This document shows positions 8,399 to 17,237 of a DNA stretch of 64,000 nucleotides, in pieces. The stretch is from Ewingella americana (GTDB lineage Bacteria; Pseudomonadota; Gammaproteobacteria; Enterobacterales; Enterobacteriaceae): assembly GCF_006438725.1 (NCBI RefSeq), contig NZ_RCZD01000004.1, positions 310,001 to 374,000 of the forward strand. The letters run 5' to 3'. Numbering within the stretch: position 1 is the stretch's first letter; each line of letters starts with the position of its first letter. Below the pieces are notes generated by a model. That model was not told the DNA's origin and did no database searches. It saw only the letters and a list, made by a program, of their open reading frames with translations. The position numbers and the translations under genes were made by a program.

Positions 8399-8614
8399 AT
8401 GGCAAGAAATACGGTTACAACTCTGGCTTTAGCACTGATGCTTTCAGCAAGCTCATTGGCTCATGCGGCCGGTTGCATTAAAGGGGCTGTCGTTGGCGGA
8501 GTTGCAGGACATCTTGAGCATCATGCCGTTCTCGGGGCCATGGCCGGTTGCGCCGTGGGCCATCATATGGCGGCAAAAGCCAAGGCCGAGCAGGCTAAAG
8601 CGGCGGGAAAATAG
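8399..8614 (+). CDS. Small exported glycine-zipper protein
   Basis: Encodes 71 residues with a clear Sec signal (MARNTVTTLALALMLSASSL then AHAAG). The mature part repeats small residues as GAVVGGVAGHLEHHAVLGAM, AGCAVGHHM, a glycine-zipper pattern seen in small outer-envelope proteins, and ends in an Ala/Lys-rich tail. The start at 8399 follows GATGAGATTT; two upstream in-frame Mets lack a better site. The two cysteines could pair in the periplasm. Function is unknown. Confidence 0.7.
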   Translation: MARNTVTTLALALMLSASSLAHAAGCIKGAVVGGVAGHLEHHAVLGAMAGCAVGHHMAAKAKAEQAKAAGK

Positions 8615-8663
8615 TCGCATATTCACTGCATGGCACCACGTTTTACTCACTTAATCACTCAGT

Positions 8664-10241
8664 TTAAGACGGCGAGACTACCCGGTTTCGCCCTTCCTGC
8701 TTAGCACGATACAGCGCTTCATCCGCTTTTTTCAGTACCCGCTCGACCTGATTCTTACCATGGCCCCCCGCAGCAACACCCAAAGAGATGGTGATCTTAC
8801 TGGCCTGTGGTATCTGCATCTCTTCGACACTTTGGCGCAAACGTTCAGCAATTAACGTTGCCACTTCAAGTGACGTACCTGGCAATACCATCAGAAACTC
8901 TTCCCCACCGTTACGGCACAGGATATCGCTCTCTCGCGAACCTGCACGAATTTGCTGGGCCAGTTGCTTGATCACCTCATCACCTACATCATGACCATGG
9001 GTATCGTTGATCTTTTTGAAATGGTCGATATCCAATGCAATCACTGAAAAATTCAGCTTCATTTGCTGAATATACTCCAGTGCGCTCGCCAGCCCGCGTC
9101 GATTGAACAATCCGGTCATCGGATCGGTTTGTACTTCAAACTTCAGCTTGCCGATTTTTTTTTGCAGCAAACTGATGCCAACCAGCAATGCACGCTTGAG
9201 CTGCGTCGCCTCAAAATACCAATCGGGTATCAAACGGATGCTATTAGAGATGTCCGGTTTGTCCATGTTATTGGCACTGCTTGCCAACTGACGGAGCGGT
9301 CGCGCAATCAAACGCGACAGGATCCAGACGCACAACAGCGTTAATAACGCCAGCGGCGTTAAGTGACGCAGCACCTTAAACATCAGCCCCTGCAACGGTT
9401 TAAGGGTCGAGTCTGTCGGCCTGATCGTAATGATAGCCCACCCGGTTGAAGGCACCACCGCATAGCCCGCCAATACGGGCTCACCCACAGTATTGACCAT
9501 CGTCATGCTGCCATTTGACACATTTCTGACAGCGTATGTAATCGGTTTAGGCGCCAGCACTTCACCGATGCGCGCAGGGTCATGGTGGTAGAGGATCCGC
9601 CGGTTGCGATCAAGTACCACAATGTAGGAACCATCGCGGTAATAGTGCTCCCCCAGCAATTCGTTAAGTATGCTTTTTTGGCGTAAGTAAATAGTGCCGC
9701 CAATATATCCGCGGTAAAGGCCCTCAGCGGTAATGATCGGGGTGGAAATATTGATTACCAGATTATTGGCGGCCGAAATATAGGGCTTGCTGATCAACGG
9801 TCGGCGCAGTTTCAGGGCTTCGAGGGCACCGGGGGTGCTCAGCTTGCGTCCCATTAATTGCAGGCTGTCAGGAGATGTGGCGCGGATAAAACCCTGCGCA
9901 TCGGTGATCCCCACCGAGTTAAAACTGTCACTCTGGTATTTCAGACGTGCAGTTTCTGCCTGCAGGGCGGCAGTATCGTCAAACTTAGCCGCTGCAATAC
10001 GGCTGCTGTAGGACAGCTGTTTTTGCATGCTAAGGATAAAAAGCTCAGTGCTGGATGCAAGTTTAGTGGCATAAACCCGATTAGCTTCCAGCGTATTGTC
10101 GATAAGCAACTGCCGCTGCACACTGTAACTGGCATAGAAACTGTTCGCCAGGGTCACAAAAGCACTGGTCACGGCCAGAATCAGGATCAGGCGACGTAGA
10201 TCGAGACGAAAAAAGACGCTGAAAAAAGATGAACGTGACAA
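8664..10241 (-). CDS. Membrane-bound diguanylate cyclase with Cache-type sensor
   Basis: The 525-residue enzyme should make cyclic di-GMP from two GTP. Two membrane segments (about residues 14-34 and 290-310) flank a periplasmic double-Cache-like sensor domain. The C-terminal GGDEF domain carries an intact GGEEF motif at 445-449 and an RESD inhibitory site five residues before it, so it should be active and product-inhibited. The ligand of the sensor domain is unknown. It is monocistronic and divergent from the gtr operon, which invites but does not prove co-regulation of surface traits. Confidence 0.92.
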   Translation of the reverse strand: MSRSSFFSVFFRLDLRRLILILAVTSAFVTLANSFYASYSVQRQLLIDNTLEANRVYATKLASSTELFILSMQKQLSYSSRIAAAKFDDTAALQAETARLKYQSDSFNSVGITDAQGFIRATSPDSLQLMGRKLSTPGALEALKLRRPLISKPYISAANNLVINISTPIITAEGLYRGYIGGTIYLRQKSILNELLGEHYYRDGSYIVVLDRNRRILYHHDPARIGEVLAPKPITYAVRNVSNGSMTMVNTVGEPVLAGYAVVPSTGWAIITIRPTDSTLKPLQGLMFKVLRHLTPLALLTLLCVWILSRLIARPLRQLASSANNMDKPDISNSIRLIPDWYFEATQLKRALLVGISLLQKKIGKLKFEVQTDPMTGLFNRRGLASALEYIQQMKLNFSVIALDIDHFKKINDTHGHDVGDEVIKQLAQQIRAGSRESDILCRNGGEEFLMVLPGTSLEVATLIAERLRQSVEEMQIPQASKITISLGVAAGGHGKNQVERVLKKADEALYRAKQEGRNRVVSPS

Positions 10242-10501
10242 GGTAATGGCCCCGGAGAAAAAAGTGGCTAATGTTTACCACCGTCGGCTCTTCTGCACAA
10301 GAAGATGGGCAAAAAAACGTCTGCCATTTCGAGGCGACAGCCCTGGCTTTGGCCTCTACGCCACAGGTATTGAAACCATCACGAAATTCTCAAGAAACCT
10401 GGTTTCGGCGGCCGTCTGGTTTTCAGCCATGATCCATAACTCAAGGTCAGTTATTCCCCCCATCTTCAGGAAAATTCTCATATAGTTTTGTCATCGGCAT
10501 C
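10242..10501. promoter_or_regulatory. Divergent promoter region between the cyclase and gtr genes
   Basis: This 260-bp gap must hold the promoters for both neighbours. I see one GATC (10431), not the paired GATC sites of Dam/OxyR phase-variable gtr clusters, so phase variation of that kind is not supported. No icd-like repeat is present here. Confidence 0.45.
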
Positions 10502-10909
10502 ATGCAATGGCAAAATGCTACAAACTCAATTTTGCGAATTTTTCGATTGAATACTTTTTTACGTTATGCATCGGTCGGGGTAGTCAACACACTTATCCAC
10601 TGGGTCACATTCTTTGTACTTATATTTATAGGTGTAACCAGCCAAGCTTTGTGCAACTTTGCGGCATTCTCGCTCGCAGTTTCATTCTCTTTTTTTGCCA
10701 ATGCACGATTAACGTTCAAAGCACAAACCACGACCTTGCGTTACCTGCTTTACGTTGGATTCATGGGCATGCTGAGTTACGCAGTAGGATGGGCGTCAGA
10801 CTCATACCGTATCCAGCCAATATTCACCCTTATCGTCTTTTCAGTAATCAGCTTAGTTTGCGGGTTCTTTTATTCTAAATTCATCGTTTTTCGGAGTCAT
10901 AAAGCGTGA
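10502..10909 (+). CDS. gtrA: GtrA-type bactoprenol-linked glucose flippase
   Basis: Encodes 135 residues with four predicted membrane segments and the GtrA family opening [15 protein letters not shown]. GtrA proteins are thought to flip undecaprenyl-phosphate-glucose to the periplasm for O-antigen side-branch addition. The annotated ATG lacks a good ribosome binding site, and a TTG start nearer the first membrane segment is possible. The stop overlaps the next start by four bases, giving tight coupling with gtrB. Base composition is AT-rich compared with the flanking backbone, suggesting transfer. Confidence 0.88.
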   Translation: MQWQNATNSILRIFRLNTFLRYASVGVVNTLIHWVTFFVLIFIGVTSQALCNFAAFSLAVSFSFFANARLTFKAQTTTLRYLLYVGFMGMLSYAVGWASDSYRIQPIFTLIVFSVISLVCGFFYSKFIVFRSHKA

Positions 10910-11817
10910 GAATTTCCCTGGTAGTTCCCCTACTCAATGAGGAGGATGCTATACCAATTTTTTATAAATCAGTGCGCGAATTTCACGGATTCACAGGTTA
11001 TGAGGTTGAAATAGTTTTTATCAATGATGGCAGTAAAGATGCCACAGAGTCGATTATTCGTGCTCTTTCCGTAGTGGATCCTCTTGTGGTTGCTCTTTCC
11101 TTTACACGTAATTTCGGCAAAGAATCTGCATTGTTTGCTGGACTTGAGCATGCGAGCGGAAATGCAGTAATTCCCATTGACGTAGATCTGCAAGACCCTA
11201 TTGAGGTTATCCCTCTGCTTATAGAAAAGTGGCAAGCGGGAGCGGATACAGTACTCGCTAAACGAATTGATCGAAGCTGCGATGGACACCTAAAACGCAA
11301 ATCAGCAGAATGGTTCTACAAAATTCACAATAAAATAAGTGACCCAAAAATAGAAGGGAACGTAGGCGATTTTCGCCTGATGTCACGAGAGATGGTCGAA
11401 AATATTAAACTCATTCAAGAGCGGAACCTATTTATGAAAGGTGTGCTTTCATGGGTAGGCGGCCGGACTGATATTATTGAGTATACCCGTGCAGAACGCA
11501 TAGCAGGAAAAACAAAGTTCAATGGCTGGAAACTATGGAATCTAGCCATTGAAGGGATCACATCATTCTCTACCCTCCCTCTTCGTATTTGGACATACAT
11601 CGGGCTATGCGTAGCGGCGATGTCCTTCTTATACGGCACCTGGATGATCGTAGATACTTTGGCATTTGGCAACCCTGTGCATGGCTACCCTTCTATTTTA
11701 GTATCGATACTCTTTTTGGGTGGAGTGCAACTAATCGGAATCGGTGTGCTGGGAGAGTATATCGGTAGAATTTATATTGAGACCAAGCATAGGCCTCGTT
11801 ACATAATAAAAAGATGA
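10906..11817 (+). CDS. gtrB: GtrB bactoprenol glucosyltransferase
   Basis: A 303-residue family-2 glycosyltransferase that should move glucose from UDP-glucose to undecaprenyl phosphate. The N-terminal catalytic domain has [19 protein letters not shown] and the metal-binding IDVDLQDP. Two C-terminal membrane segments (about 225-250 and 265-285) match GtrB. It starts with GTG inside the gtrA stop (GTGA overlap), and gtrC follows 13 bases after its stop. Together these genes make the donor used by the specific transferase encoded next. Confidence 0.92.
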   Translation: MRISLVVPLLNEEDAIPIFYKSVREFHGFTGYEVEIVFINDGSKDATESIIRALSVVDPLVVALSFTRNFGKESALFAGLEHASGNAVIPIDVDLQDPIEVIPLLIEKWQAGADTVLAKRIDRSCDGHLKRKSAEWFYKIHNKISDPKIEGNVGDFRLMSREMVENIKLIQERNLFMKGVLSWVGGRTDIIEYTRAERIAGKTKFNGWKLWNLAIEGITSFSTLPLRIWTYIGLCVAAMSFLYGTWMIVDTLAFGNPVHGYPSILVSILFLGGVQLIGIGVLGEYIGRIYIETKHRPRYIIKR

Positions 11818-11830
11818 GATGAGATTTTAA

Positions 11831-13276
11831 ATGATTTGTAAAAATGACCAGAAGACCTTAGCGTTCTACTCGGGGGTAGCTCTGCTATTCATATATCCTC
11901 TTATCAACGCGGGGGTATTTTACAGAGATGATTTGGACAGAGCCATCACTGGACAATATGGGTGGCGTGGTTTAGGTAGGCCCATGGCAGATATTCTAAT
12001 GAGAATCCTCTCTGCCAGCGGTCACTATAATCTTGACCTATTCCCATATACCATGCTTGCATCTTGCGTATTTTTAGGTGCTTCATCTTTATTGCTCAGC
12101 AAGCATTTAAATAGAATGGACGTTCCACACACAATTTTCGTTGCCGCCCTTTTAGTCTTCAATCCCTACATATTGCAAAATATCGCCTACAGATATGATT
12201 CTTTAGGAATGGCTATTGCCTTCTACTTAGCCGTTTTAGCGTATACTTATAGAGATAAAAGCATAATTCGTGAGAGAACGATAAAAATAATATCAGGCAT
12301 TACTGCTTTAACACTATATCAGCCATGTGCAAACATATTTATCGGGTTACTTGCAGCAGACATTATGATCCTGGGGATTAGAAATAATTCATCCACATAC
12401 GATTCAATAAAACTCGTCATAAGAAAAGCTGCAGAGTTTATATTTTTTTACATTTGTTATATGCTATTTTTTTCCACTAAAAACAACTCGCGTGCAGAGC
12501 TAATATCTCCTAACTCTGAAGGTTTAAAACGCTTATCCAATTCTATAAAAAATCTCTATGAACTTGTTTCATCTTACTTCCATGGTCCTGTATATATTTA
12601 TTTTGCAATACCTATATTGATCGCGCTTTCATTTTCAATGACTAAATTTTTCCACAGCAAAAAAAAGTTATTGATATTTATTACGTTCACCATAGCGTCA
12701 GTTTTTATTTTTTCGTTTTCTCTATTGGGACCAACTATCTTCCTGCAGGAGGCTCCTGTGTTGCCAAGAACACTGATATCCTTCTCAGTACTGTTTGTGA
12801 TCATCGCAATTTTAATCGTTGAACTCTGCCCTAAATTTAGATATTTAGCATTGATCCCTATAATTACAACCTTTGCTTTCAGCGCTCAACTTAGTAGCGC
12901 TCTAAAATCTCAACGTGATTACGAGGATTTTGTTTTTAGCATGGTAGCAAGAGATATCCTTAACTATAAAAATATAAAATCAATTGGAACTGTGGGTCAA
13001 GTAAATATTAATGAGCGGACAAAGTTGCTAATAGAAAACAAGCCACTAATTGGCTATTTCCTTAGTCCTGCTACTGAATTCCTTGCCTCATTTCAACTCA
13101 TTAATAAAGGAATACCACAAATGTCACATGGTTATGGTGACGAACAGGGCAATAAACAAAATATTGAAAACATTGTAAAAGAGAACATAGCTCCGGTTGT
13201 TTCAAATAAAGACTACTCTATTTACATAAAAGATAGTTTAGCAGTGGTTAAATTAGGTAATGACAACCTTAACTAG
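11831..13276 (+). CDS. Serotype-specific glucosyltransferase, GtrII-like (GtrC)
   Basis: A 481-residue polytopic membrane protein with the Glucos_trans_II opening pattern: hydrophobic helix, FYRDDLDRA, then GRPMADIL. In known clusters this third gene attaches glucose from the bactoprenol carrier to a particular O-antigen sugar. The exact linkage cannot be predicted. It is strongly AT-rich, like gtrAB, and completes the operon. Its 3' end lies 36 bp from the native icd terminator and about 90 bp from the displaced icd 3' end, so it was acquired next to the icd insertion hotspot. Confidence 0.82.
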   Translation: MICKNDQKTLAFYSGVALLFIYPLINAGVFYRDDLDRAITGQYGWRGLGRPMADILMRILSASGHYNLDLFPYTMLASCVFLGASSLLLSKHLNRMDVPHTIFVAALLVFNPYILQNIAYRYDSLGMAIAFYLAVLAYTYRDKSIIRERTIKIISGITALTLYQPCANIFIGLLAADIMILGIRNNSSTYDSIKLVIRKAAEFIFFYICYMLFFSTKNNSRAELISPNSEGLKRLSNSIKNLYELVSSYFHGPVYIYFAIPILIALSFSMTKFFHSKKKLLIFITFTIASVFIFSFSLLGPTIFLQEAPVLPRTLISFSVLFVIIAILIVELCPKFRYLALIPIITTFAFSAQLSSALKSQRDYEDFVFSMVARDILNYKNIKSIGTVGQVNINERTKLLIENKPLIGYFLSPATEFLASFQLINKGIPQMSHGYGDEQGNKQNIENIVKENIAPVVSNKDYSIYIKDSLAVVKLGNDNLN

Positions 13277-13311
13277 CTGTCCATGTTGTGAATTCCCCAA
13301 GACGGTTGAGC

Positions 13312-13344
13312 AATAAAAAACGGGAGCTTTCTTAGCTCCCGTTT
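13312..13344. terminator. Native icd terminator, now detached from icd
   Basis: An 11-bp stem (AAACGGGAGCT and its complement, loop TTCTT) is followed on the minus strand by a T-run. It sits just after the displaced icd 3' end. I infer it is the original icd terminator, left behind by the insertion. It could also stop rightward gtr transcription. Confidence 0.75.
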
Positions 13345-13363
13345 GGGTGAATCCGCAAATCCG

Positions 13364-13532
13364 AATTACATATTTGCGATCATCGCGTCACCAAACTCTG
13401 AACATTTCAGCAGTTTAGCGCCTTCCATTTGACGTTCGAAATCATAGGTCACGGTTTTCTTAGCAATCGCGCCTTGCATGCCTTTAACGATCAGGTCTGC
13501 CGCTTCGAACCATTCCATATGACGCAACATCA
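13364..13532 (-). repeat. Displaced icd 3' end: distal attachment-site repeat (169 bp)
   Basis: These 169 bases are identical to 19461-19629, the 3' end of intact icd, in the same orientation. This is the duplication left when a phage integrates into the icd 3' end and supplies a replacement end. In frame it reads as the last 55 icd codons. Identity stops abruptly at 13532/19629. Confidence 0.93.
13366..13532 (-). pseudogene. Truncated icd 3' fragment
   Basis: Reads [16 protein letters not shown] through to FGDAMIANM, the exact C-terminus of the isocitrate dehydrogenase encoded at 19463-20716. It has no start region and is not functional. Upstream of it (rightward) the sequence becomes unrelated AT-rich DNA. 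It is the original chromosomal icd end, because it keeps the strong terminator immediately downstream. Confidence 0.92.
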
Positions 13533-13707
13533 GAGCGATACAAATAAGGTAATACATTGATTTATAATGCGAATAGCCTACTTACCTTATCTCTTTATAT
13601 GCAAAAGCTGGTGTTTGTAAATATTTGATTTTACTTAGAATAAATTTAGTTTTGCAGAAAGAATTTTGGCGTTTATCCTATCCTGATTCATTCTAAAAGG
13701 ATAAAAA

Positions 13708-13935
13708 ATGCCTCCGCTCGTATATGACAAAAAAACTCATCTTTACGACGTCAATGGTGACCTTTTGAGTGAGGTCAAAATCGATATTGTTCCGGGTGCT
13801 GTACACCTGTTGTATTTTGGTGAGCTGGAAGGAAATCAGATTTTAAAACTGGATGATGGCCGTGAAATCGTTTTGAAAGGATTTGAGCAAAATAAGGAAA
13901 ATCCCTCTAAGCATATTGTGTATGCTGCAATTTAG
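13708..13935 (+). CDS. Unknown 75-residue protein in the prophage remnant
   Basis: The gene has a good ribosome binding site (AAGGATAAAAA before the ATG) and an intact frame. The product (MPPLVYDKKTHLYDVNGDLL at its start) is predicted to be beta-rich, acidic and cytosolic, without signal or membrane segment. I do not recognise it. It lies next to the displaced attachment repeat, where phages often carry moron or excision-type genes, but nothing in it looks like a DNA-binding excisionase. Confidence 0.6.
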   Translation: MPPLVYDKKTHLYDVNGDLLSEVKIDIVPGAVHLLYFGELEGNQILKLDDGREIVLKGFEQNKENPSKHIVYAAI

Positions 13936-14526
13936 TAAGGTGAAGAAGGCTCAATACGTATACTCTTGCGCATGCGTGATTTTTCAGTAAATTAGACGAG
14001 TCACTTTCCGGCTTCTGTTCACGACAATGCACATGTGTGAAATATCTATGCTCCATGCATGCCCCATAGATTCGTTTATACTTTTACCCGCATCGTGTAC
14101 GCTGGATCACGCAGGACACCGGCATCAGATGATGCACCATCCTAAAAATTCCCAGCTGACTATATAGAAAGGCAACTCGCACACGTATCGAAAGATAAAA
14201 TACGAGGCATCTATAATCACGCGCAGTAGTTGCCGGAACGCGCAGAGATGATGCAGTGGTATGCCGACTATCTCGATTCTCTGTGATCTGAAAGGTTGTA
14301 AGATGAACCTCAAATGGTAAGATCCGCTGAAATTTTTCAGGGTTGACACTGTGAAATCATTAACGGCACACAGACAGGCTGTGGTGTATGCATCTGTTGG
14401 CTTGGCTAACATAGCTGACTATCATGATATCCATATCAATAGCCGTAAAAGAGTTTTATCAAGAATTACTGCGCTAATTAAGACGAGCACAATGATGCTA
14501 TTTGATAACAAGGAACGATACGTTAA
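13936..14526. other. Decayed stretch containing the integrase remnant
   Basis: Apart from the integrase C-terminus at 14146-14286, this AT-rich stretch has no intact gene. The last 240 bp should contain the promoter of the acyltransferase pair; a TTGACA lies at about 14343, but no convincing -10 at the right distance was found. Confidence 0.45.
14146..14286 (+). pseudogene. C-terminal remnant of a tyrosine recombinase (integrase)
   Basis: In one frame this reads FPADYIERQLAHVSKDKIRG, then IYNHAQ, a TAG stop, then LPERAEMMQWYADYLDSL and the natural stop. This is the standard ending of P4/lambdoid-type integrases, where IERQLAH and the nucleophile tyrosine of YNHA are conserved and a Tyr usually follows the next residue, so TAC to TAG explains the stop. 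The rest of the gene upstream is unrecognisable. It cannot produce an active recombinase. Confidence 0.85.
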
Positions 14527-15765
14527 ATGACCAAGAATAAGTATGGGACGCTGCCTGATTCTAACCACAGATCAAGACCTCATATGATCTTTGTATGGAT
14601 TATGTTTTCTGTAAGTTTTCTGCCTATTGTCTTAGCGATACTTCAGTCACCAGCACTTTTTGGCCCCCTAACAAATGCATTCCCAGCGATTAAATCACTT
14701 AGTGACTGGTATTCATCCAAAGTAGAGCAAGTGCAGGAAATGCGTATCTTGACCCCATTTCCTACACAGTGGGATGGCTCTTGGTATGCGATTGATAAAA
14801 ATTATGGCCACTTTGAAAAATGGTTTAACGATCACATGGGGCTTAGAGATTTTTTCATCAGATCCAAGAATGAATTGGATTATAGGCTTTTCGGGTCATC
14901 AACCCGCGTCTATTATGGTTCTGACAACTATATCTATGGGAGAAACCTCCTTGATAATGAGTTGCCAGCCACTGAAAGGGAAATGGCTTCCTCAGAAAGC
15001 AGGAGTGCCATTATAAATGGCATGGCTTCCTTTACTGAAGACCTTAAAAAGCAGGGAGTTACAACATATTTCATTACTCCCATGCAAAAAGAATACTTTG
15101 TTAAAGATCGGCTTCCATTTTTTGCCCCTCACGTTCCGCAAAACAGTAATTTTATGCATTTCTACAACGCCCTGAAAGCAGACTCGAGACTGAATATTAT
15201 TGACGTTGACCAATTGATCAAGTCTGTCCCAGGTGAATATAGTACGTTTTATACGCAAGACTTTCATTGGACGAATGTATCTGCATACTATATATCTCGC
15301 GATCTAGTAAATCGCATTGCGACTAAAGAGAAATCTCCTTTGGTTTGGAATCATAAGCTCGAAATTGAATATATTCCGTTCCTTGGATCTGATGCGAGAT
15401 TTTCATCGCGCCTTATAGCCGATGAGCATGTGATGGAGCCGGATGTTAAGAAAACGTGGCTCCCAATTCATAAAATAAGTCGATTGAATGTTGCTCAGAC
15501 AGGTCTTGAGTTCGAAACTGATGCTGTGCAGGGAAATGGGTTACTCCCGGAAACATGCATGTTTGGAAATAGCTTTAGCGATGGAATGTTAGATGTTGGC
15601 GTGACTGATTTCTTTAGCAAGTTTACTAAGTTGGATAGAAATCGTCCGTTGTCAGATGTTCCAAAGTTAATAGAGGGAAGATGTAAGTATCTCATTGTTC
15701 AAATTTTGGACATTCAGCCCGGGCACTGGTTATATTTCAAGAGTCAATATAGGAAAGGAATTTAA
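14527..15765 (+). CDS. SGNH/AlgJ-AlgX-like acetyltransferase partner
   Basis: A 412-residue protein with one N-terminal membrane anchor (about residues 20-42) and a periplasmic SGNH-hydrolase-like domain. The DFHWT motif and the GNSFSDGM motif correspond to the D-x-H-W and G-(D/N)-S active-site blocks of AlgX/AlgJ proteins, which transfer acetyl groups to exported polysaccharide. AAGGA lies upstream of the start. The MBOAT gene follows after three bases, so the two work as a pair. Target polymer unknown; in a prophage, O-antigen is a reasonable guess. Confidence 0.82.
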   Translation: MTKNKYGTLPDSNHRSRPHMIFVWIMFSVSFLPIVLAILQSPALFGPLTNAFPAIKSLSDWYSSKVEQVQEMRILTPFPTQWDGSWYAIDKNYGHFEKWFNDHMGLRDFFIRSKNELDYRLFGSSTRVYYGSDNYIYGRNLLDNELPATEREMASSESRSAIINGMASFTEDLKKQGVTTYFITPMQKEYFVKDRLPFFAPHVPQNSNFMHFYNALKADSRLNIIDVDQLIKSVPGEYSTFYTQDFHWTNVSAYYISRDLVNRIATKEKSPLVWNHKLEIEYIPFLGSDARFSSRLIADEHVMEPDVKKTWLPIHKISRLNVAQTGLEFETDAVQGNGLLPETCMFGNSFSDGMLDVGVTDFFSKFTKLDRNRPLSDVPKLIEGRCKYLIVQILDIQPGHWLYFKSQYRKGI

Positions 15766-15768
15766 AAA

Positions 15769-17187
15769 ATGGTTTTCTCATCACCGGCATTCTTATTTAT
15801 TTTCTTTCCATTATTTCTTGCAATTTACTTTTTACTGCCCATAATTATGCGCAATGGGTTTATTTTGCTTGCAAGCATTTTATTTTACTTGCTTGGAGTG
15901 GGTTCTTTAGTAGCGGTTGCCGGTGTTCTTCTTTTAATAAATTGGTTGGCTGCATTGAAAATAGGCGCTATATACAAAGATGGAGGAGACTCCCTGGAAA
16001 AATATGTATTGTTGTTTACAATAATTGCAAACATTGCTCCACTTGTTTTTTTTAAATATCTTATTTTCTTTGCTAGTATTATAAATGATTTGTTTGGTTT
16101 TAATTATATTACCAAAATCAAAGATCTGCACTTGGTGCTTCCTCTTGGGATTTCATTTTATGTTTTCCATTTCATTTCATACATAACTGATGTTTATCAT
16201 AAAAAAATAACACCAGAAAAAGACCTGAAAAAATTCGCTGTCTACATTTCTCTTTTTCCTCATTTAATTGCTGGTCCTTTAGTAAGATACTCAGAGATAA
16301 AGCAACAACTTGATGTAAAACATCGACGACTAATTAAAAGTGATGTTTTTTGGGGCATGGTGATTTTCTCTATAGGTCTTGCAAAAAAAACACTGATAGC
16401 CGATCCGCTCGGCGTCGTAGTCGATGCAACGCATAATCCGATTGCCATTATTACGACATACTCAGCGTGGCTTAGCTCAATATGTTACTCTTTCCAAATA
16501 TACTTTGACTTTTCAGGGTATACAGATATGGCGATCGGTATGGCTAGAATGGTCGGATTTCGATTCCCTCGCAACTTTAACCGACCGTATGCCGCCAATA
16601 CTATAACTGAGTTCTGGAAGCGCTGGCATATGACTCTATCGCGGTGGTTGCGCGATTATGTATATATCCCTCTCGGCGGCAATAGAAGTACTGAGTTGAA
16701 AACCTACCGAAATCTATTTGTGGTATTCGTTGTATGTGGCTTATGGCATGGTGCCGCTTATACATTTCTCATCTGGGGTGTAGGCCATGGGTTATTAATT
16801 ATCCTTGAACGAATGGGGATAATTAAGTTGGAAAAATTAAAACTTGGCAGCATTCCATTACTGGTTTTGACAACATTACTTTGGGTGCCGTTCCGTAGCG
16901 TCGACCTCGCAGAAACTAAAACATTTTTTAGAGCGATGTTTAATATTGGTGATAATGTTCAGATATGGACGGAGGCTAATTTAGGTTTAGCAGACCCGAA
17001 GGTCATATTTATACTAATACTTTCGCTTACCATTTGCCTACTGAAAGACAGAGTTTTTTATAAATTCAGAGATACTTTGTTCAAACACCCAGTAGTTATT
17101 GGCGCCTACAGCCTGATTGTTTATTTCCTATCTTGCATCTCCATAGTAGAACACGGATTTAACCCATTTATATATTTCCAATTCTAA
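15769..17187 (+). CDS. MBOAT O-acyltransferase (AlgI-like)
   Basis: A 472-residue polytopic membrane protein. The opening MVFSSPAFLFIFFPLFL, the middle FPHLIAGPLVRYSEI, FWKRWHMTLSRWLRDYVYIP and the catalytic-His segment LWHGAAYTFLIWG are all hallmarks of AlgI/PatA-type MBOAT proteins. These carry acyl groups from cytosolic donors across the membrane to a periplasmic transferase, here the SGNH protein encoded just upstream. The gene is AT-rich, intact and convergent with decayed phage tail genes, which suggests selection for the cargo and not the phage. Confidence 0.9.
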   Translation: MVFSSPAFLFIFFPLFLAIYFLLPIIMRNGFILLASILFYLLGVGSLVAVAGVLLLINWLAALKIGAIYKDGGDSLEKYVLLFTIIANIAPLVFFKYLIFFASIINDLFGFNYITKIKDLHLVLPLGISFYVFHFISYITDVYHKKITPEKDLKKFAVYISLFPHLIAGPLVRYSEIKQQLDVKHRRLIKSDVFWGMVIFSIGLAKKTLIADPLGVVVDATHNPIAIITTYSAWLSSICYSFQIYFDFSGYTDMAIGMARMVGFRFPRNFNRPYAANTITEFWKRWHMTLSRWLRDYVYIPLGGNRSTELKTYRNLFVVFVVCGLWHGAAYTFLIWGVGHGLLIILERMGIIKLEKLKLGSIPLLVLTTLLWVPFRSVDLAETKTFFRAMFNIGDNVQIWTEANLGLADPKVIFILILSLTICLLKDRVFYKFRDTLFKHPVVIGAYSLIVYFLSCISIVEHGFNPFIYFQF

Positions 17188-17237
17188 TCAAAAAGAACCA
17201 ATTCCACAGATATTTTCACAAGCATCCCGCTCATTGG

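Noticed and set aside
10242-10501. Dam/OxyR phase-variation switch for gtrABC
   Set aside because: Only one GATC is present in the upstream region; the known switches need paired GATC sites in OxyR half-sites.
13366-13557. 63-residue frame as an independent gene
   Set aside because: Its last 55 residues are the icd C-terminus and its first few are read from adjoining element DNA; it is the displaced icd end.
14125-14412. 95-residue leftward frame
   Set aside because: It is the antisense shadow of the integrase remnant, which has clear family motifs on the other strand.
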